Assembly (NCBI GenBank): GCA_025363455.1
Contig: JANYDW010000023.1
Location: 1 to 56,754 of the forward strand
Reading direction: 5' to 3'
DNA: 56,754 bases
DNA from: Oleiharenicola sp.
Lineage (GTDB): Bacteria; Verrucomicrobiota; Verrucomicrobiia; Opitutales; Opitutaceae
Shown: in pieces, positions 38,987-47,616 of the stretch
How the letters are laid out: each line of letters begins with the position of its first letter
Numbering within the stretch: the first letter of the stretch is position 1
Made by a program: the position numbers and the translations under genes
Notes under the pieces: model-generated
Told to the model about the DNA's origin: nothing
The model's database searches: none
Seen by the model: the letters and a program-made list of their open reading frames with translations, nothing else

Positions 38987-41665
38987 CTACCGATACAGCG
39001 GGACCAAATCCTCCTTGCGCACCCAGCCGGTCTGGCCGCCCGAAAAGCGGAGCTTGGTCCAGCCCAGGAAAGTTTTTTCCGCCACGGCGATTGAACCGGC
39101 CGACAGCGGCGAGGTTTTTTGTGCAGTGTCAGCATCGGTCGGCACGCTGCGGAGCGTGCCCGCACGCCAGACGAAGACCGCGGCGGGATCGGCCAGCGAA
39201 CCGTAGGTGTGCAGGCTGAAGGTTCCCGCGGCGGCGAGTAGGATCGCCAGGAGAATGAGGGTCAAAGCAGTGGGTTTACCCCAGCCATTGATTCGCCGGT
39301 AGCCCTGCAATAACAGGATGATCAACGCTGCCGCCACAAGCAGGCCGGCGACGATGAGGGCGAGTTGCCATTCGCCTGGGGTGGAGAGACGGACGAGCTG
39401 ATAACGGCCTTCGCCACGGGAGAGTTCGACCAGTTGCGCTTCCGCCAGGCCGGAACGCTGCAGGCCCAGCGACAGGTCCCACCGGGTGGTGTCCGCGCGG
39501 GAGCTAAGCAGGAAAGCACCGGTCCAATGGGCGGTGGCCTCGGCCCAGCGGTCCTGTTGCGCCAGCGCGAGGCCGAGATTGTGGCGAGCGATCCAGTCTT
39601 CGGGCGCAGTTTTGACCGCGGTCTGCCAGTCGTGTTCGGCCGTTGCGAAATCGCCGCGTTTGTAACTTTCCCCGGCGGTTTCGGCGCGGGCCAAGGATGG
39701 GACCAACAGGCCGGATAGGACCAATAGCGTGAAGAGGAATGGGAGCAGATTCCCGCCGGCGAAAAGGGTGAACGGATTCCAGCCGGGCACCTTCACGGCC
39801 TGCAGGGCGTCCTCGCCCCGACCCAGCCAGTCAGTCGGCAGGGCGGCGTCTCGGCTGTGCAGGGCGCGGTCGGCCTCGGACCACAGCTTGGCCCAAGGGG
39901 TGGCGGCGGCTTGGGAATACCGGCCGACCGCGGCGTGGACCAGCGGCGTGCCAGGAGCGGCATGGGGGATTTCCCAGAGCTTGGCGGTCTCCGCCTGCCA
40001 AACTCTGAGCTCAGAGCTGAGAGCGGACCCGCCACCGCCCGGCTTCGACGAGGCGAGGGGCTGAGAGCCAGAGTTACGGAGACTGGCAAGCGCGACGACC
40101 AGCGCGCGTCGGGCTTCGCGGCGGCGGCGTTGCGGATCGCGCTCGCGCGAGCGGACCGCGGCGAGCACGAGCCAGAGGACCAGAGGGCAGACGACGGCAG
40201 ACAGAATGCATATGACGACCAGCGGACTCAGCTCGATCGGAGCGAAACCTGCGGCTGATCCCGCGAGAGGGTCCCGTGGGAGATTTTCCGGGGGCACGGG
40301 GGCCACGCCGACGGGCGCAGGCGGGGCAGCCGGGGCGGGAGTGGCGGGGGCGAGGGAGAATTGCACCGGGGCGCCGGAGCCGGCCGGCGGCACCACGGGC
40401 GTGGAGGCCCCGGTCACGGTGACGGTGGTCGGATCGGTGGTGATCGTCTTGTAGGTGCCGGACTTCGGGTCGAAATAACTGAAGCGGACCGGCGCGAGGC
40501 GATAGGTGCCGGGCTTGGTGGGGACGAGAACAACATCCTCGCTCAGCCTGCCCTCGAAGAGCGAAGCGTCCTTCATGGTGCGCTTGGACTTGGGTTGGAC
40601 GACTTGGAAATCGTTGGAGACCTCGCGTTGCGGCAGGCCGGTCAAATCGGGCCAGTTGCCGGTACCACTGAGCTCGAGAGTCCAGGTGATGGGCTCGCCC
40701 ACGCCGGTGGTGAGGGGCACGACCTTGGAGATGAAGGCGAACTCGCCCACCGCGCCGCTGAAGTCGGACGGGGCCGGCGGGAGGGCCTTCACCGTGAGCT
40801 CGAGGGGATTCGACTCGAGTACGCGTTGCTCGACGTTGGGTTGCGTGAAAAGTCCGAAGCCGGTCGAGCCAACCATCAGATTCACCATCTGGGTGGCGGG
40901 CTTGAGGGTGAAAATGCCGGGCTGCTTGATGGTGGCGCGGGTATCCTGGGTGGACACGACGTGGCGCTCGCCGCGGAGCAGAACTTCGCCGGGATCGGGT
41001 TTGCTCCAATCTTCGGTAAGGGCGGGCGCGGCCTGCCACTCGAGGTTGGTGCCGAGAGAATGAAAATAGCGGCGCGCGACATCCAGCGTGTAGGAAATGG
41101 GAAACACCTCGCCGGCCCATACCGCGCTGCGCGTTGTCGTGAGCTTGGCGGTAGCGACATCCGCCAAGGCCAGCCCGGTGCTGCCCACTGTGGCGTCACC
41201 GACGGTGAAAGTGGCGGCGGTCACCTTGATCGCGCCCTTGTCGGTCTTGATCTCGAAGGCGGGGATGGTGATGTTGGCGCGCTTGGTCGGGCGGACCGGG
41301 AACACGAACGCGAAGGTCCGTGACATCTTGAAGTTCACGATGCTCGTCTGGCTGCTTTGGGAAGGGCGGGCGAATTGCAGGCCGTCCACCACGGGCAGGC
41401 GCGGGTCTCCGTCGGGCTCGCAGTCCTCGAACACCAGCGAGAGCTGGCTCATCTGGTTGAAGCCCAACTGGCCGCCGGGCGGATCCCAACGTACCGACTG
41501 GGCGAGGGCGGGCAAGGCACCGGCGATAATGAGGCAGAGCAGGGCGAAGGTCTTCCTCAGCGTGTCATTGCGAGGCGCGAAGCGACGAAGCAATCCAGCT
41601 GGATCGCCACGCCCGCGTTGCGGGCTCGCGATGACAAAAGTGGGAGTGAAGCGATCGTTCGTCAT
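38987..41665 (-). CDS. BatD-BatE fusion protein
   Basis: An 892-residue envelope protein, last in the Bat operon. After a signal-like stretch (KTFALLCLIIAGALPALAQ, about residues 38-56) comes the BatD-type region made of repeated beta domains (GGQLGFNQMSQLSL; then ANITIPAFEIKTDKGAI), a membrane helix (LVVICILSAVVCPLVLWLVL), then BatE-like parts: a TPR-type segment (YKRGDFATAEHDWQTAVKTA), two more helices and a C-terminal SH3-like domain (GWTKLRFSGGQTGWV). Bat proteins are linked to stress tolerance; mechanism unknown. The N-terminal 35 residues before the signal are the translation of a TCATTGCGAGG repeat, so the true start is uncertain; the ATG at 41665 is the only one. Confidence 0.85.
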   Translation of the reverse strand: MTNDRFTPTFVIASPQRGRGDPAGLLRRFAPRNDTLRKTFALLCLIIAGALPALAQSVRWDPPGGQLGFNQMSQLSLVFEDCEPDGDPRLPVVDGLQFARPSQSSQTSIVNFKMSRTFAFVFPVRPTKRANITIPAFEIKTDKGAIKVTAATFTVGDATVGSTGLALADVATAKLTTTRSAVWAGEVFPISYTLDVARRYFHSLGTNLEWQAAPALTEDWSKPDPGEVLLRGERHVVSTQDTRATIKQPGIFTLKPATQMVNLMVGSTGFGLFTQPNVEQRVLESNPLELTVKALPPAPSDFSGAVGEFAFISKVVPLTTGVGEPITWTLELSGTGNWPDLTGLPQREVSNDFQVVQPKSKRTMKDASLFEGRLSEDVVLVPTKPGTYRLAPVRFSYFDPKSGTYKTITTDPTTVTVTGASTPVVPPAGSGAPVQFSLAPATPAPAAPPAPVGVAPVPPENLPRDPLAGSAAGFAPIELSPLVVICILSAVVCPLVLWLVLAAVRSRERDPQRRRREARRALVVALASLRNSGSQPLASSKPGGGGSALSSELRVWQAETAKLWEIPHAAPGTPLVHAAVGRYSQAAATPWAKLWSEADRALHSRDAALPTDWLGRGEDALQAVKVPGWNPFTLFAGGNLLPFLFTLLVLSGLLVPSLARAETAGESYKRGDFATAEHDWQTAVKTAPEDWIARHNLGLALAQQDRWAEATAHWTGAFLLSSRADTTRWDLSLGLQRSGLAEAQLVELSRGEGRYQLVRLSTPGEWQLALIVAGLLVAAALIILLLQGYRRINGWGKPTALTLILLAILLAAAGTFSLHTYGSLADPAAVFVWRAGTLRSVPTDADTAQKTSPLSAGSIAVAEKTFLGWTKLRFSGGQTGWVRKEDLVPLYR
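41563..41636. repeat. TGTCATTGCGAGG element, copy 3
   Basis: The shortest copy: TGTCATTGCGAGGCGCG at the left, GACGAAGCAATCCAG, GGATCGCC, and GCTCGCGATGACA at the right. It lies in frame inside the 5' end of batD/E. Confidence 0.8.
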
Positions 41666-41672
41666 TTAGAAA

Positions 41673-43484
41673 TTACCAGTCCTTGCCGTTGGTTTTGGGC
41701 TTCTTGTTCGGCTGGCCTTGCATGAGTTGCTGAAGCTTGGCGGGAGAATCCAGGTTGCGGACCTGGTCGAGCTTTTGGAGCGGCATGGCCAGCTCAGGAT
41801 CGACCTGCTCGGTGGGCTTCTTGTCCTGCTGGCCGCCGACCTTTTGGGTGCCGGGCTGGGGTGGTGGCGGCTTCTGGTCGGGCTTGGGCTCTTTTTGGTC
41901 CTTCATGTCCCCGAAGGCGTCCTGCTTTTGTTTCTGATCTTGCTGCTGCTGTTGCTCATCTTGCTTTTGCTGATCCTTCGACTGCTGCTGATCCTGTTTT
42001 TTCTCCTGGTTCTGCTGTTGGTCCTGTTTCTTCTGGTCTTCGTTTTTCTGGTCCTGCTTCTTGTCGTCCTTTTTCTGCTCCTCGCGTTTGAGCAGCTCCT
42101 CGAGATCCGTGCGCAGCTTGGGCCAATCGGCGGCTTTGGCGTCGATTTTCTCGCCCAGATCCACGCTCTGCAGCGCATCGCGGATGACGCTTTCCTGCGG
42201 GTGCTGTTGGGCGGACTTGACCCGCTGACCATAGGTGAGGGTAGTGGAAGCAAGCTCGGCGCAATCCTTGGCGCTGAGGTCAGCTTGCTCGGCCAGGCGG
42301 GCGACCGTCTTGCTAAGCGGGGCGGCGAGGGTGTCACTCGGCTGGGCGCTTCCAGCGCCCAGAGCTGAGAGCTGAGAGCTGAGGGCTGAGAGCCAGAGGA
42401 GGCCGAAGGCAAAGCTGGCGACCGTAGCCAGAGGGTGACCGCCGACTGCTGATTTCTGACCTCTGGCTTTGCCCAAGGGCAACGCCCTTTCGCGCGGGCG
42501 GACGGGGAACTCAGCCCAGAAACTGAAGAACAGGAACAGCAGGCCGGGGGCGAGAAACCACTGAAAGCGCTCGATGAGGCGGGCCGTGTTCTTCTCGGCG
42601 AACGCGCCCTTTTTCCCGGCCTCAATGGTCTTGGCCAGCAGGGCGGGGAGGTCAACCCAAGCGCTGGCGTCGGTATAGGCGCCGCCCGTGACCTGGGCGA
42701 GTTCCTGCAGGGTCGAGCTATTGAGGTGCGACATCACGACGGCACCGCGCTCGTCCTTGACCAGGCCGCCAGCGGAGTCGGGGATGAACGAACCCTGCGC
42801 GGTGCCGACACCGAGGCCGATGACCCGAATGGCTTTGGTCTTGAGGGAATCGGTGAGGCCCTTCCAGTCGTCCACGGTACTTTCGCCATCACTGAGGATG
42901 ATGAGGTAGCGATCAGCGGCGGAGGAACCGAAGGCCTGCATGGAAGTTTCGAGGAGGGCTCGGTAGTTGGAGCCGCCCTCGGGGAGGTAGTCGGGGTTCA
43001 GGGCCGGCAGGAACTCGCGCAGCACCTCATAGTCGGCGCTGAGCGGGCTTTGGAGAAAGGCCGTGCCCGCAAAGAGCACGAGGCCGACCCGTTCGCCCTT
43101 GAGGCCGTCAAGGAGCGACTGGATGAGGAGCTTACTGCGGTCGAGCCGCGAGGGCTTGACGTCTTGGGCGAGCATGGAGCGCGAAAGGTCGACGGCGATG
43201 ATCACCTCGCGCGACTGATCGAAGACCTGTTCCTCGATCACGCCCCACTGCGGGCGGGCGAGGGCGATGATGCACAGGGCCAGGCCGAACCAGAGCCAGA
43301 TCCGCGGGCGGGTCTCGGCGGTGGTGTGTTGCGTGCCAAGCGAAACGTCAAAGGCCCCGGCCCAAGCGCGGGCGATCTTGGGCCATGCAACGACTGCGCG
43401 CGCGGTGTGGCGTGCGAGTTCCCACGAGAACAGGAGCACAAGCGGCACGAGCAGCCAGAGGATATGGGGGGAGTGGAAGCTCAT
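41673..43484 (-). CDS. batB: BatB-type VWA protein with BatC-like charged tail
   Basis: A 603-residue membrane protein. Two N-terminal helices (LWLLVPLVLLFSWEL; WLWFGLALCIIALARPQWG) precede a VWA domain with the MIDAS DLSRSM (Asp about 99), then SNYRALLETSMQAFG and ILSDGEST. A third helix (FQWFLAPGLLFLFFSFWAEF) follows. The rest is a helical stretch and a long tail (about 455-560) of Gln, Lys, Asp and Glu, as in BatC-like proteins. LSALSSQLSAL at about residue 375 is read from a 7-bp GCTGAGA array (42363-42394). Start at the ATG at 43484. Seven bases separate it from batD/E. Confidence 0.9.
   Translation of the reverse strand: MSFHSPHILWLLVPLVLLFSWELARHTARAVVAWPKIARAWAGAFDVSLGTQHTTAETRPRIWLWFGLALCIIALARPQWGVIEEQVFDQSREVIIAVDLSRSMLAQDVKPSRLDRSKLLIQSLLDGLKGERVGLVLFAGTAFLQSPLSADYEVLREFLPALNPDYLPEGGSNYRALLETSMQAFGSSAADRYLIILSDGESTVDDWKGLTDSLKTKAIRVIGLGVGTAQGSFIPDSAGGLVKDERGAVVMSHLNSSTLQELAQVTGGAYTDASAWVDLPALLAKTIEAGKKGAFAEKNTARLIERFQWFLAPGLLFLFFSFWAEFPVRPRERALPLGKARGQKSAVGGHPLATVASFAFGLLWLSALSSQLSALGAGSAQPSDTLAAPLSKTVARLAEQADLSAKDCAELASTTLTYGQRVKSAQQHPQESVIRDALQSVDLGEKIDAKAADWPKLRTDLEELLKREEQKKDDKKQDQKNEDQKKQDQQQNQEKKQDQQQSKDQQKQDEQQQQQDQKQKQDAFGDMKDQKEPKPDQKPPPPQPGTQKVGGQQDKKPTEQVDPELAMPLQKLDQVRNLDSPAKLQQLMQGQPNKKPKTNGKDW
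42363..42394 (+). repeat. 7-bp phrase array inside batB
   Basis: Heptads GCTGAGA, GCTGAGA, GCTGAGG and GCTGAGA. On the minus strand it is read in frame as LSALSSQLSAL. Confidence 0.7.
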
Positions 43485-43508
43485 GGGGCCGACAGAAGTT
43501 CCGATCCG

Positions 43509-43612
43509 ACACACCCCGGCGCTGCGCGCCACCCCTCTTGATAGAGGGGAGTCAAACTTCCGCAGCCGAAGTCCCCTCCAGGAAGAGGGGTGCCCGACAG
43601 GGCGGGGTGTGT
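43509..43612. repeat. ACACACCCCG element, copy 2
   Basis: Ends ACACACCCCG and CGGGGTGTGT, inner CACCCCTCT... and GAGGGGTGCCCGACAGGG blocks shared with 16348-16462. It fills the batA-batB spacer. Confidence 0.75.
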
Positions 43613-43631
43613 GGGTAGGTGACGCATCAGG

Positions 43632-44681
43632 TTAAGCAGTAGCGGCGGCGGGCGCGCGTTTGCGGCGGAAAGGCAGCCGCGGCGGCACGGCGACGAGGGC
43701 GCCGAGGAACAACAGCACCGCGCCGGGAATCACGCACCAGTGAAAGAGCTCGGTGGTGAGCAGGTAGGACTTGGCCTGGAACTCGATCTTCTGCGCGGCA
43801 TCGATCGCAGCGAAAGCCTTCTCGGCGGTGTCCACATCCAAGGCGCGGAAGAATTTCCCGCCGGTCGAATCGGAAACCTGGTGAAGCGCACCCTCGTCGA
43901 GGTCGGAGAGGGCCCGGCGATAACCGATCTTATTCCCCGCGTCGTCAAACACCGGCATCGGCACGAGGCCATCCCGGCCGGCACCGATGGTATACACGGG
44001 GATGTTGCGCGACTTGGCGATCTCGGTCGCCTGCTCGGGCGAGAGCAGGCCGCGGTTGTTGGCGCCGTCGGTCATGAGGACGACGAAGGCGCCTTTGCGC
44101 TTGCCCGCGTCCGTGCGCTTGGCCTGCTCGAGGCGGGTGAGGGCAATGCCGAGGCCGTCGCCGATGGCGGTGCCGTCTTCGATCAGGCCGATCTTCAATC
44201 GGGCCACTTGTTGGGCCAGCCAGTCGTGGTCGAAGGTGAGGGGGGCAAGGGTGTAGGCCCTCCCAGAGAATACGACCATGCCGATGCGGTCGCTCGTGCG
44301 CTGGCTGATAAAGGCCTGGATAATGGGTTTGATGGCTTGGAGACGGTTGATGCGCTCACCTCCACGTTCGTAATCTTCCGCAAGCATCGAGCCGGAAAGG
44401 TCGATGGCGAGCATCAGGTCGTAGCCTTGCTGCTTCACCTCGCGCTTGTCCTCGACAATTTGGGGACGGGCGAGGCCCACAATCAGCAAAACGATCCCGA
44501 GCACGGCGAAGGCGGCGGGCCAGCGCGAGCTGGGAATGAGCGAGGGCCGGTGCCAAGCGGCGGCATAGGGGACGACCAGCACGGGGGCACCGCGGCGACC
44601 ACGCACCCACATGAGCAACGGCAGCACGAGCAGAGCGAGCAGCCACCAAGGGTCATGAAAAGTATAGTTGGTGAGGGGCAT
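43632..44681 (-). CDS. batA: BatA-type VWA membrane protein
   Basis: A 349-residue protein with N-terminal helices (WWLLALLVLPLLMWV; AFAVLGIVLLIVGLARPQ), a VWA domain with an intact MIDAS (DLSGSML, Asp about 94; GTAIGDGLG; MTDGANN) and a C-terminal helix (WCVIPGAVLLFLGALVAV). ARPQ before the domain is a family mark. It lies between the DUF58 gene (one-base overlap, TGATG) and batB. Bat/MoxR-type operons are thought to build or protect envelope complexes, with the AAA protein acting on a VWA partner. Confidence 0.92.
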   Translation of the reverse strand: MPLTNYTFHDPWWLLALLVLPLLMWVRGRRGAPVLVVPYAAAWHRPSLIPSSRWPAAFAVLGIVLLIVGLARPQIVEDKREVKQQGYDLMLAIDLSGSMLAEDYERGGERINRLQAIKPIIQAFISQRTSDRIGMVVFSGRAYTLAPLTFDHDWLAQQVARLKIGLIEDGTAIGDGLGIALTRLEQAKRTDAGKRKGAFVVLMTDGANNRGLLSPEQATEIAKSRNIPVYTIGAGRDGLVPMPVFDDAGNKIGYRRALSDLDEGALHQVSDSTGGKFFRALDVDTAEKAFAAIDAAQKIEFQAKSYLLTTELFHWCVIPGAVLLFLGALVAVPPRLPFRRKRAPAAATA

Positions 44682-45604
44682 CAGCGGCGGTTGCCCGCGG
44701 CCATGCGGGCGTGAAAGAACCGGACGAGAGCCTCAAGGCGCTCCTGGTCGGTCCGGACACTGAGGCGGCTCAGGGGCGCGGGGAAAAGGGTGCGGAAGGA
44801 GGCGTCGCGCTGGGCGACCCATTCGGCGTGGGCGTCGCGCTGGGCGGAGGAGGCGCCGTTGAGGTTGACGAGGCGGCCGGCGACCGGGTCGTAGGTGGTG
44901 AGGATGCGTTCGAAGGGCAGCTCACGGTCCCAGGGGTCCTCCACGCGGAAGCCCATCGTCTGGTAGCGGCGGGTGAGCACGCTCCAGCCCTCAGGCTCGA
45001 TGCGCGGGGGAAAGTCCCCGAGCCAGATCAAAATGCTGTGGCGGGGCGCTGCCTTGGCGAGGAGACGCCAGGGGATGAAGGAATTTTCTATTTTTGCTTC
45101 TCGATTCTCGATTACGGGCGCCGGTTGACCCAGCAATTGCGCCGCGGCGTGCAGGATCTGGCCGCGGCCACGGACGGGCTCCTTCAGGGTATAGCCGGAT
45201 TCCGAAGCGTAGAGGAAGCCCACGCGGTCGCGGTTGACGGCGCCGAGCATCATGACGAGGCCGGCGAGTTCGAGGAGGGCCTCGCGCTTGGACTGGGCCC
45301 CGGAGCCGAACTGCAGGCTGACGCTGTCCTCGAAGAGGAGCAGCAGGGAAACTTCGCGTTCTTCGATGAATTTCTTGCGGTAGGGTTCGCCGAGGCGGGC
45401 CGTCACATTCCAATCGATATCGCGGATGTCGTCGCCGAAGGTGTATTTGACGACCTGGTCAAACTCCATCCCGCGGCCGCGGAAGGCGGAGCGATATTCA
45501 CCGCTGAGCACGTTCTCGACGGCATGGCGCACCCGCCACTCGAGCTGCTTGAGCAGCGCGAGCTGGGAGGTGACCAGCGAAGCGGGAGATTGGGCGGAGG
45601 ACAT
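44681..45604 (-). CDS. DUF58 protein of the MoxR/Bat operon
   Basis: A 307-residue cytoplasmic protein of the DUF58 family, which resembles a VWA fold. Its signature is GEYRSAFRGRGMEFDQVVKY, followed by YTFGDDIRDIDWNVTAR and KKFIEEREVSLLLLFEDSVS. It is always found between moxR and the bat VWA genes in such operons, as here. The middle stretch APVIENREAKIENSF looks like a repeat-derived insertion. Start at the ATG at 45604, preceded by a CTGAANNN repeat pair that separates it from moxR. Confidence 0.92.
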   Translation of the reverse strand: MSSAQSPASLVTSQLALLKQLEWRVRHAVENVLSGEYRSAFRGRGMEFDQVVKYTFGDDIRDIDWNVTARLGEPYRKKFIEEREVSLLLLFEDSVSLQFGSGAQSKREALLELAGLVMMLGAVNRDRVGFLYASESGYTLKEPVRGRGQILHAAAQLLGQPAPVIENREAKIENSFIPWRLLAKAAPRHSILIWLGDFPPRIEPEGWSVLTRRYQTMGFRVEDPWDRELPFERILTTYDPVAGRLVNLNGASSAQRDAHAEWVAQRDASFRTLFPAPLSRLSVRTDQERLEALVRFFHARMAAGNRR

Positions 45605-45607
45605 GGA

Positions 45608-45684
45608 ATGGCTGAAGGACTGAAGAGCTGAAGGGCTGAACCGGATGGTTGGTTCAGCTTTTCAGTCATTCACTCTTTCAGACT
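45608..45684. repeat. Inverted pair of 8-bp CTGAANNN arrays
   Basis: Left array 45608-45640 (CTGAAGGA, CTGAAGAG, CTGAAGGG, CTGAA), right array 45652-45684 in TTCAG orientation. The moxR stop TGA is part of the right array. Confidence 0.75.
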
Positions 45685-46655
45685 TTTGCAGGCACCGGCG
45701 TACGGATGAGGACCTGGTCGAGCACCTTGTCGGTGGTGAGGCCCTCGGCCTCCGCCTCATAGGTGAGGCCGACGCGGTGGCGCAGGGCATCGTGGAAAAT
45801 TTCCTGCACCAGGGCGGGTGAAACGTAGTCCACGCCGCGGAGCCAGGCGAGGGCGCGGCCGGCTTGGAAGAGCGCGAGGGAGGCGCGGGGCGAGGCGCCG
45901 AAGTTCAGCAGGCGTTTGGCGCCCCCAGCGTTGCCCTCGGCCTGGGCGGCGAGATCGCGCGAGCTGCGGACGAGGGCAAGGATGTAAGCCTGGACAGCCG
46001 GGGCGACGTGGATGGCGTCGACCTGCGTGCGGAGTACAAGGAGCTCCTCGCCGCTCGTAACGGCCTTCAGGACGGGCTGTGTGGTAACCTGACCCCACCT
46101 TTCCATCATGAGGGACTCTTCCGCGGCGGACGGGTAGTCGACGAGGAGTTTGAAGAGGAAACGGTCGGTTTGGGCCTCGGGAAGCGGGTAGGTGCCCTCC
46201 TGTTCAACGGGGTTTTGCGTGGCCATCACGAAAAAGGGTTTGGGCAGGATATGAGAGTTGCCACCGATGGTGACCTGGCGTTCCTGCATGGCCTCGAGGA
46301 GGGCGGACTGGACCTTGGCCGGGGCGCGGTTGATCTCGTCGGCGAGGACGAGGTTGGCGAAGATCGGCCCCCGGTGGGTCGTGAAGCCGCCGTCCTTGGG
46401 CGAGAAGATCATGGTGCCGACGACGTCGCTGGGGAGGAGGTCAGGCGTGAACTGGATGCGTTCGAACTGGACGCCGATGGCGGTCCCGAGGGAGCGGATC
46501 AGGAGGGTCTTGGCGAGGCCGGGCATGCCTTCAAGGAGGACGTGGCCGTTGGCCAGCAGAGCGACGAGCATGCGTTCGATGACGGCTTCCTGGCCGATGA
46601 CGGCCTGGCCGATTTCGTTGCGGAGTTTCTGGGACCAATCAGGACCGTTGATCAT
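45678..46655 (-). CDS. moxR: MoxR-family AAA+ ATPase
   Basis: A 325-residue AAA+ ATPase, first gene of the moxR-DUF58-bat operon. Walker A GMPGLAKT (43-50), Walker B LVLADEINRAP (about 101), sensor 1 ATQNPVEQEGTYPLPEAQ and the arginine-finger region are intact. MoxR proteins act as chaperones with the VWA proteins encoded next to them. The start is the ATG at 46655 (MINGPDWSQKLRNEIGQ); the longer frame is unlike the family. The 191-bp gap to the divergent GGQ protein should contain the promoter. Confidence 0.95.
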   Translation of the reverse strand: MINGPDWSQKLRNEIGQAVIGQEAVIERMLVALLANGHVLLEGMPGLAKTLLIRSLGTAIGVQFERIQFTPDLLPSDVVGTMIFSPKDGGFTTHRGPIFANLVLADEINRAPAKVQSALLEAMQERQVTIGGNSHILPKPFFVMATQNPVEQEGTYPLPEAQTDRFLFKLLVDYPSAAEESLMMERWGQVTTQPVLKAVTSGEELLVLRTQVDAIHVAPAVQAYILALVRSSRDLAAQAEGNAGGAKRLLNFGASPRASLALFQAGRALAWLRGVDYVSPALVQEIFHDALRHRVGLTYEAEAEGLTTDKVLDQVLIRTPVPAKV

Positions 46656-46846
46656 GGAGGGATTCAGGGTGAAAGTGCCCGCCTTCGCCCGGGTGGGCTT
46701 CGGCGAGGCAAGGCGGTATGGCTGTTGAAGAGTGAAGGCTCGGCGGGGGTGGGTGACAAGGCGGATACTGCGCAATTCGGGATGGGCAGGGACAGGCGGA
46801 CGTTTGACTCCATAAACGGAAGGCTGTTTCAATATGAAATACCCAA

Positions 46847-47257
46847 ATGGCCGATTTTCCTGACATCGTGGAAGCGTCGCTCCGGGCGCGATTTGTCTCC
46901 TTGGGCGTGCGCCCGGAGGAGGTGGAGGAGTGTTTTATCCGGGGGGCGGGGGCGGGCGGGCAAAAAATCAACAAGACATCATCGACCGTGCGATTGCGGC
47001 ACCGGCCGACCGGGGTGGAGGTGCGGTGTCAGCGCGAGCGGAACCAATCGGTCAACCGAATGCTCGCTTGGGTCGAGTTAGCCGAGAAGCTGGAATGGCG
47101 CCAGCAGGAGTCGGCTAATCGGGCCCGGGGCGCTCGGGAACTGGTCCGCCGGCAAAAGCGCCAGAAAACCCGCGGCCAGAAGGCCCGGATGATCGAAGCC
47201 AAGAAGCACCGGGCAAGGCACAAGGCCGGCCGCGGCCGAGTGGGCGGCGAGGAGTGA
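46847..47257 (+). CDS. Release-factor-like GGQ protein (RF-1 domain)
   Basis: A 136-residue protein with the peptidyl-tRNA hydrolysis domain of class I release factors: CFIRGAGAGGQKINKTSS, with GGQ at 37-39, then VRLRHRPTGVEVRCQRERNQ. It has no codon-recognition domain. The C-terminus is strongly basic (RQKRQKTRGQKARMIEAKKH). Such proteins (ArfB or C12orf65-like) rescue stalled ribosomes. The exact subfamily cannot be fixed from here. Convergent with the next small gene. Confidence 0.9.
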   Translation: MADFPDIVEASLRARFVSLGVRPEEVEECFIRGAGAGGQKINKTSSTVRLRHRPTGVEVRCQRERNQSVNRMLAWVELAEKLEWRQQESANRARGARELVRRQKRQKTRGQKARMIEAKKHRARHKAGRGRVGGEE

Positions 47258-47260
47258 GGA

Positions 47261-47536
47261 TCAGCTACGTGCCAGGGCAGCAACTGCGGTGAGCACGCCG
47301 GCCACGAGCACGAGGTTGGCGAGCAGGCCGAAATTTTTCTCCAGCCACCCGGGCGGCTGTTCCAACTGTGCGCTCAGGCTGGCGTCGCCGGATTTGCGCT
47401 CGTCCCGCAGGTGTTCTTTGCGCCGGGCAAGGTCGCGGCGGAAAGCCCGGGCGAAGCCGCGCAGCACCAGGCCGACCATGGCGAGGCACACGCCGAGGCC
47501 CAGCAGGGCGTCGCGGTTGAGGAATGGATGGTTCAT
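47261..47536 (-). CDS. Small membrane protein of unknown function
   Basis: A 91-residue protein with two hydrophobic segments (ALLGLGVCLAMVGLVLRGF near the start, LANLVLVAGVLTAVAALA at the end) joined by a charged stretch (RRDLARRKEHLRDERKSGD). No family recognised. It ends three bases from the convergent GGQ gene. Its start lies before a REPIN-like element. Confidence 0.6.
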   Translation of the reverse strand: MNHPFLNRDALLGLGVCLAMVGLVLRGFARAFRRDLARRKEHLRDERKSGDASLSAQLEQPPGWLEKNFGLLANLVLVAGVLTAVAALARS

Positions 47537-47557
47537 GATGGCGGTGAGTGGTTCAGT

Positions 47558-47616
47558 GTAGGTCGGGCTTTATGCCCGACGATGAGCAGGCAAGTCGGGG
47601 ATAAACCCCGACCTAC
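47558..47616. repeat. REPIN-like element, GTAG heads
   Basis: GTAG (47558) with arms GTCGGGC/GCCCGAC, then arms GTCGGGG/CCCCGAC ending CTAC (47613-47616). The right TAG, on the minus strand, is the stop codon of the MOSC gene. Confidence 0.85.
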
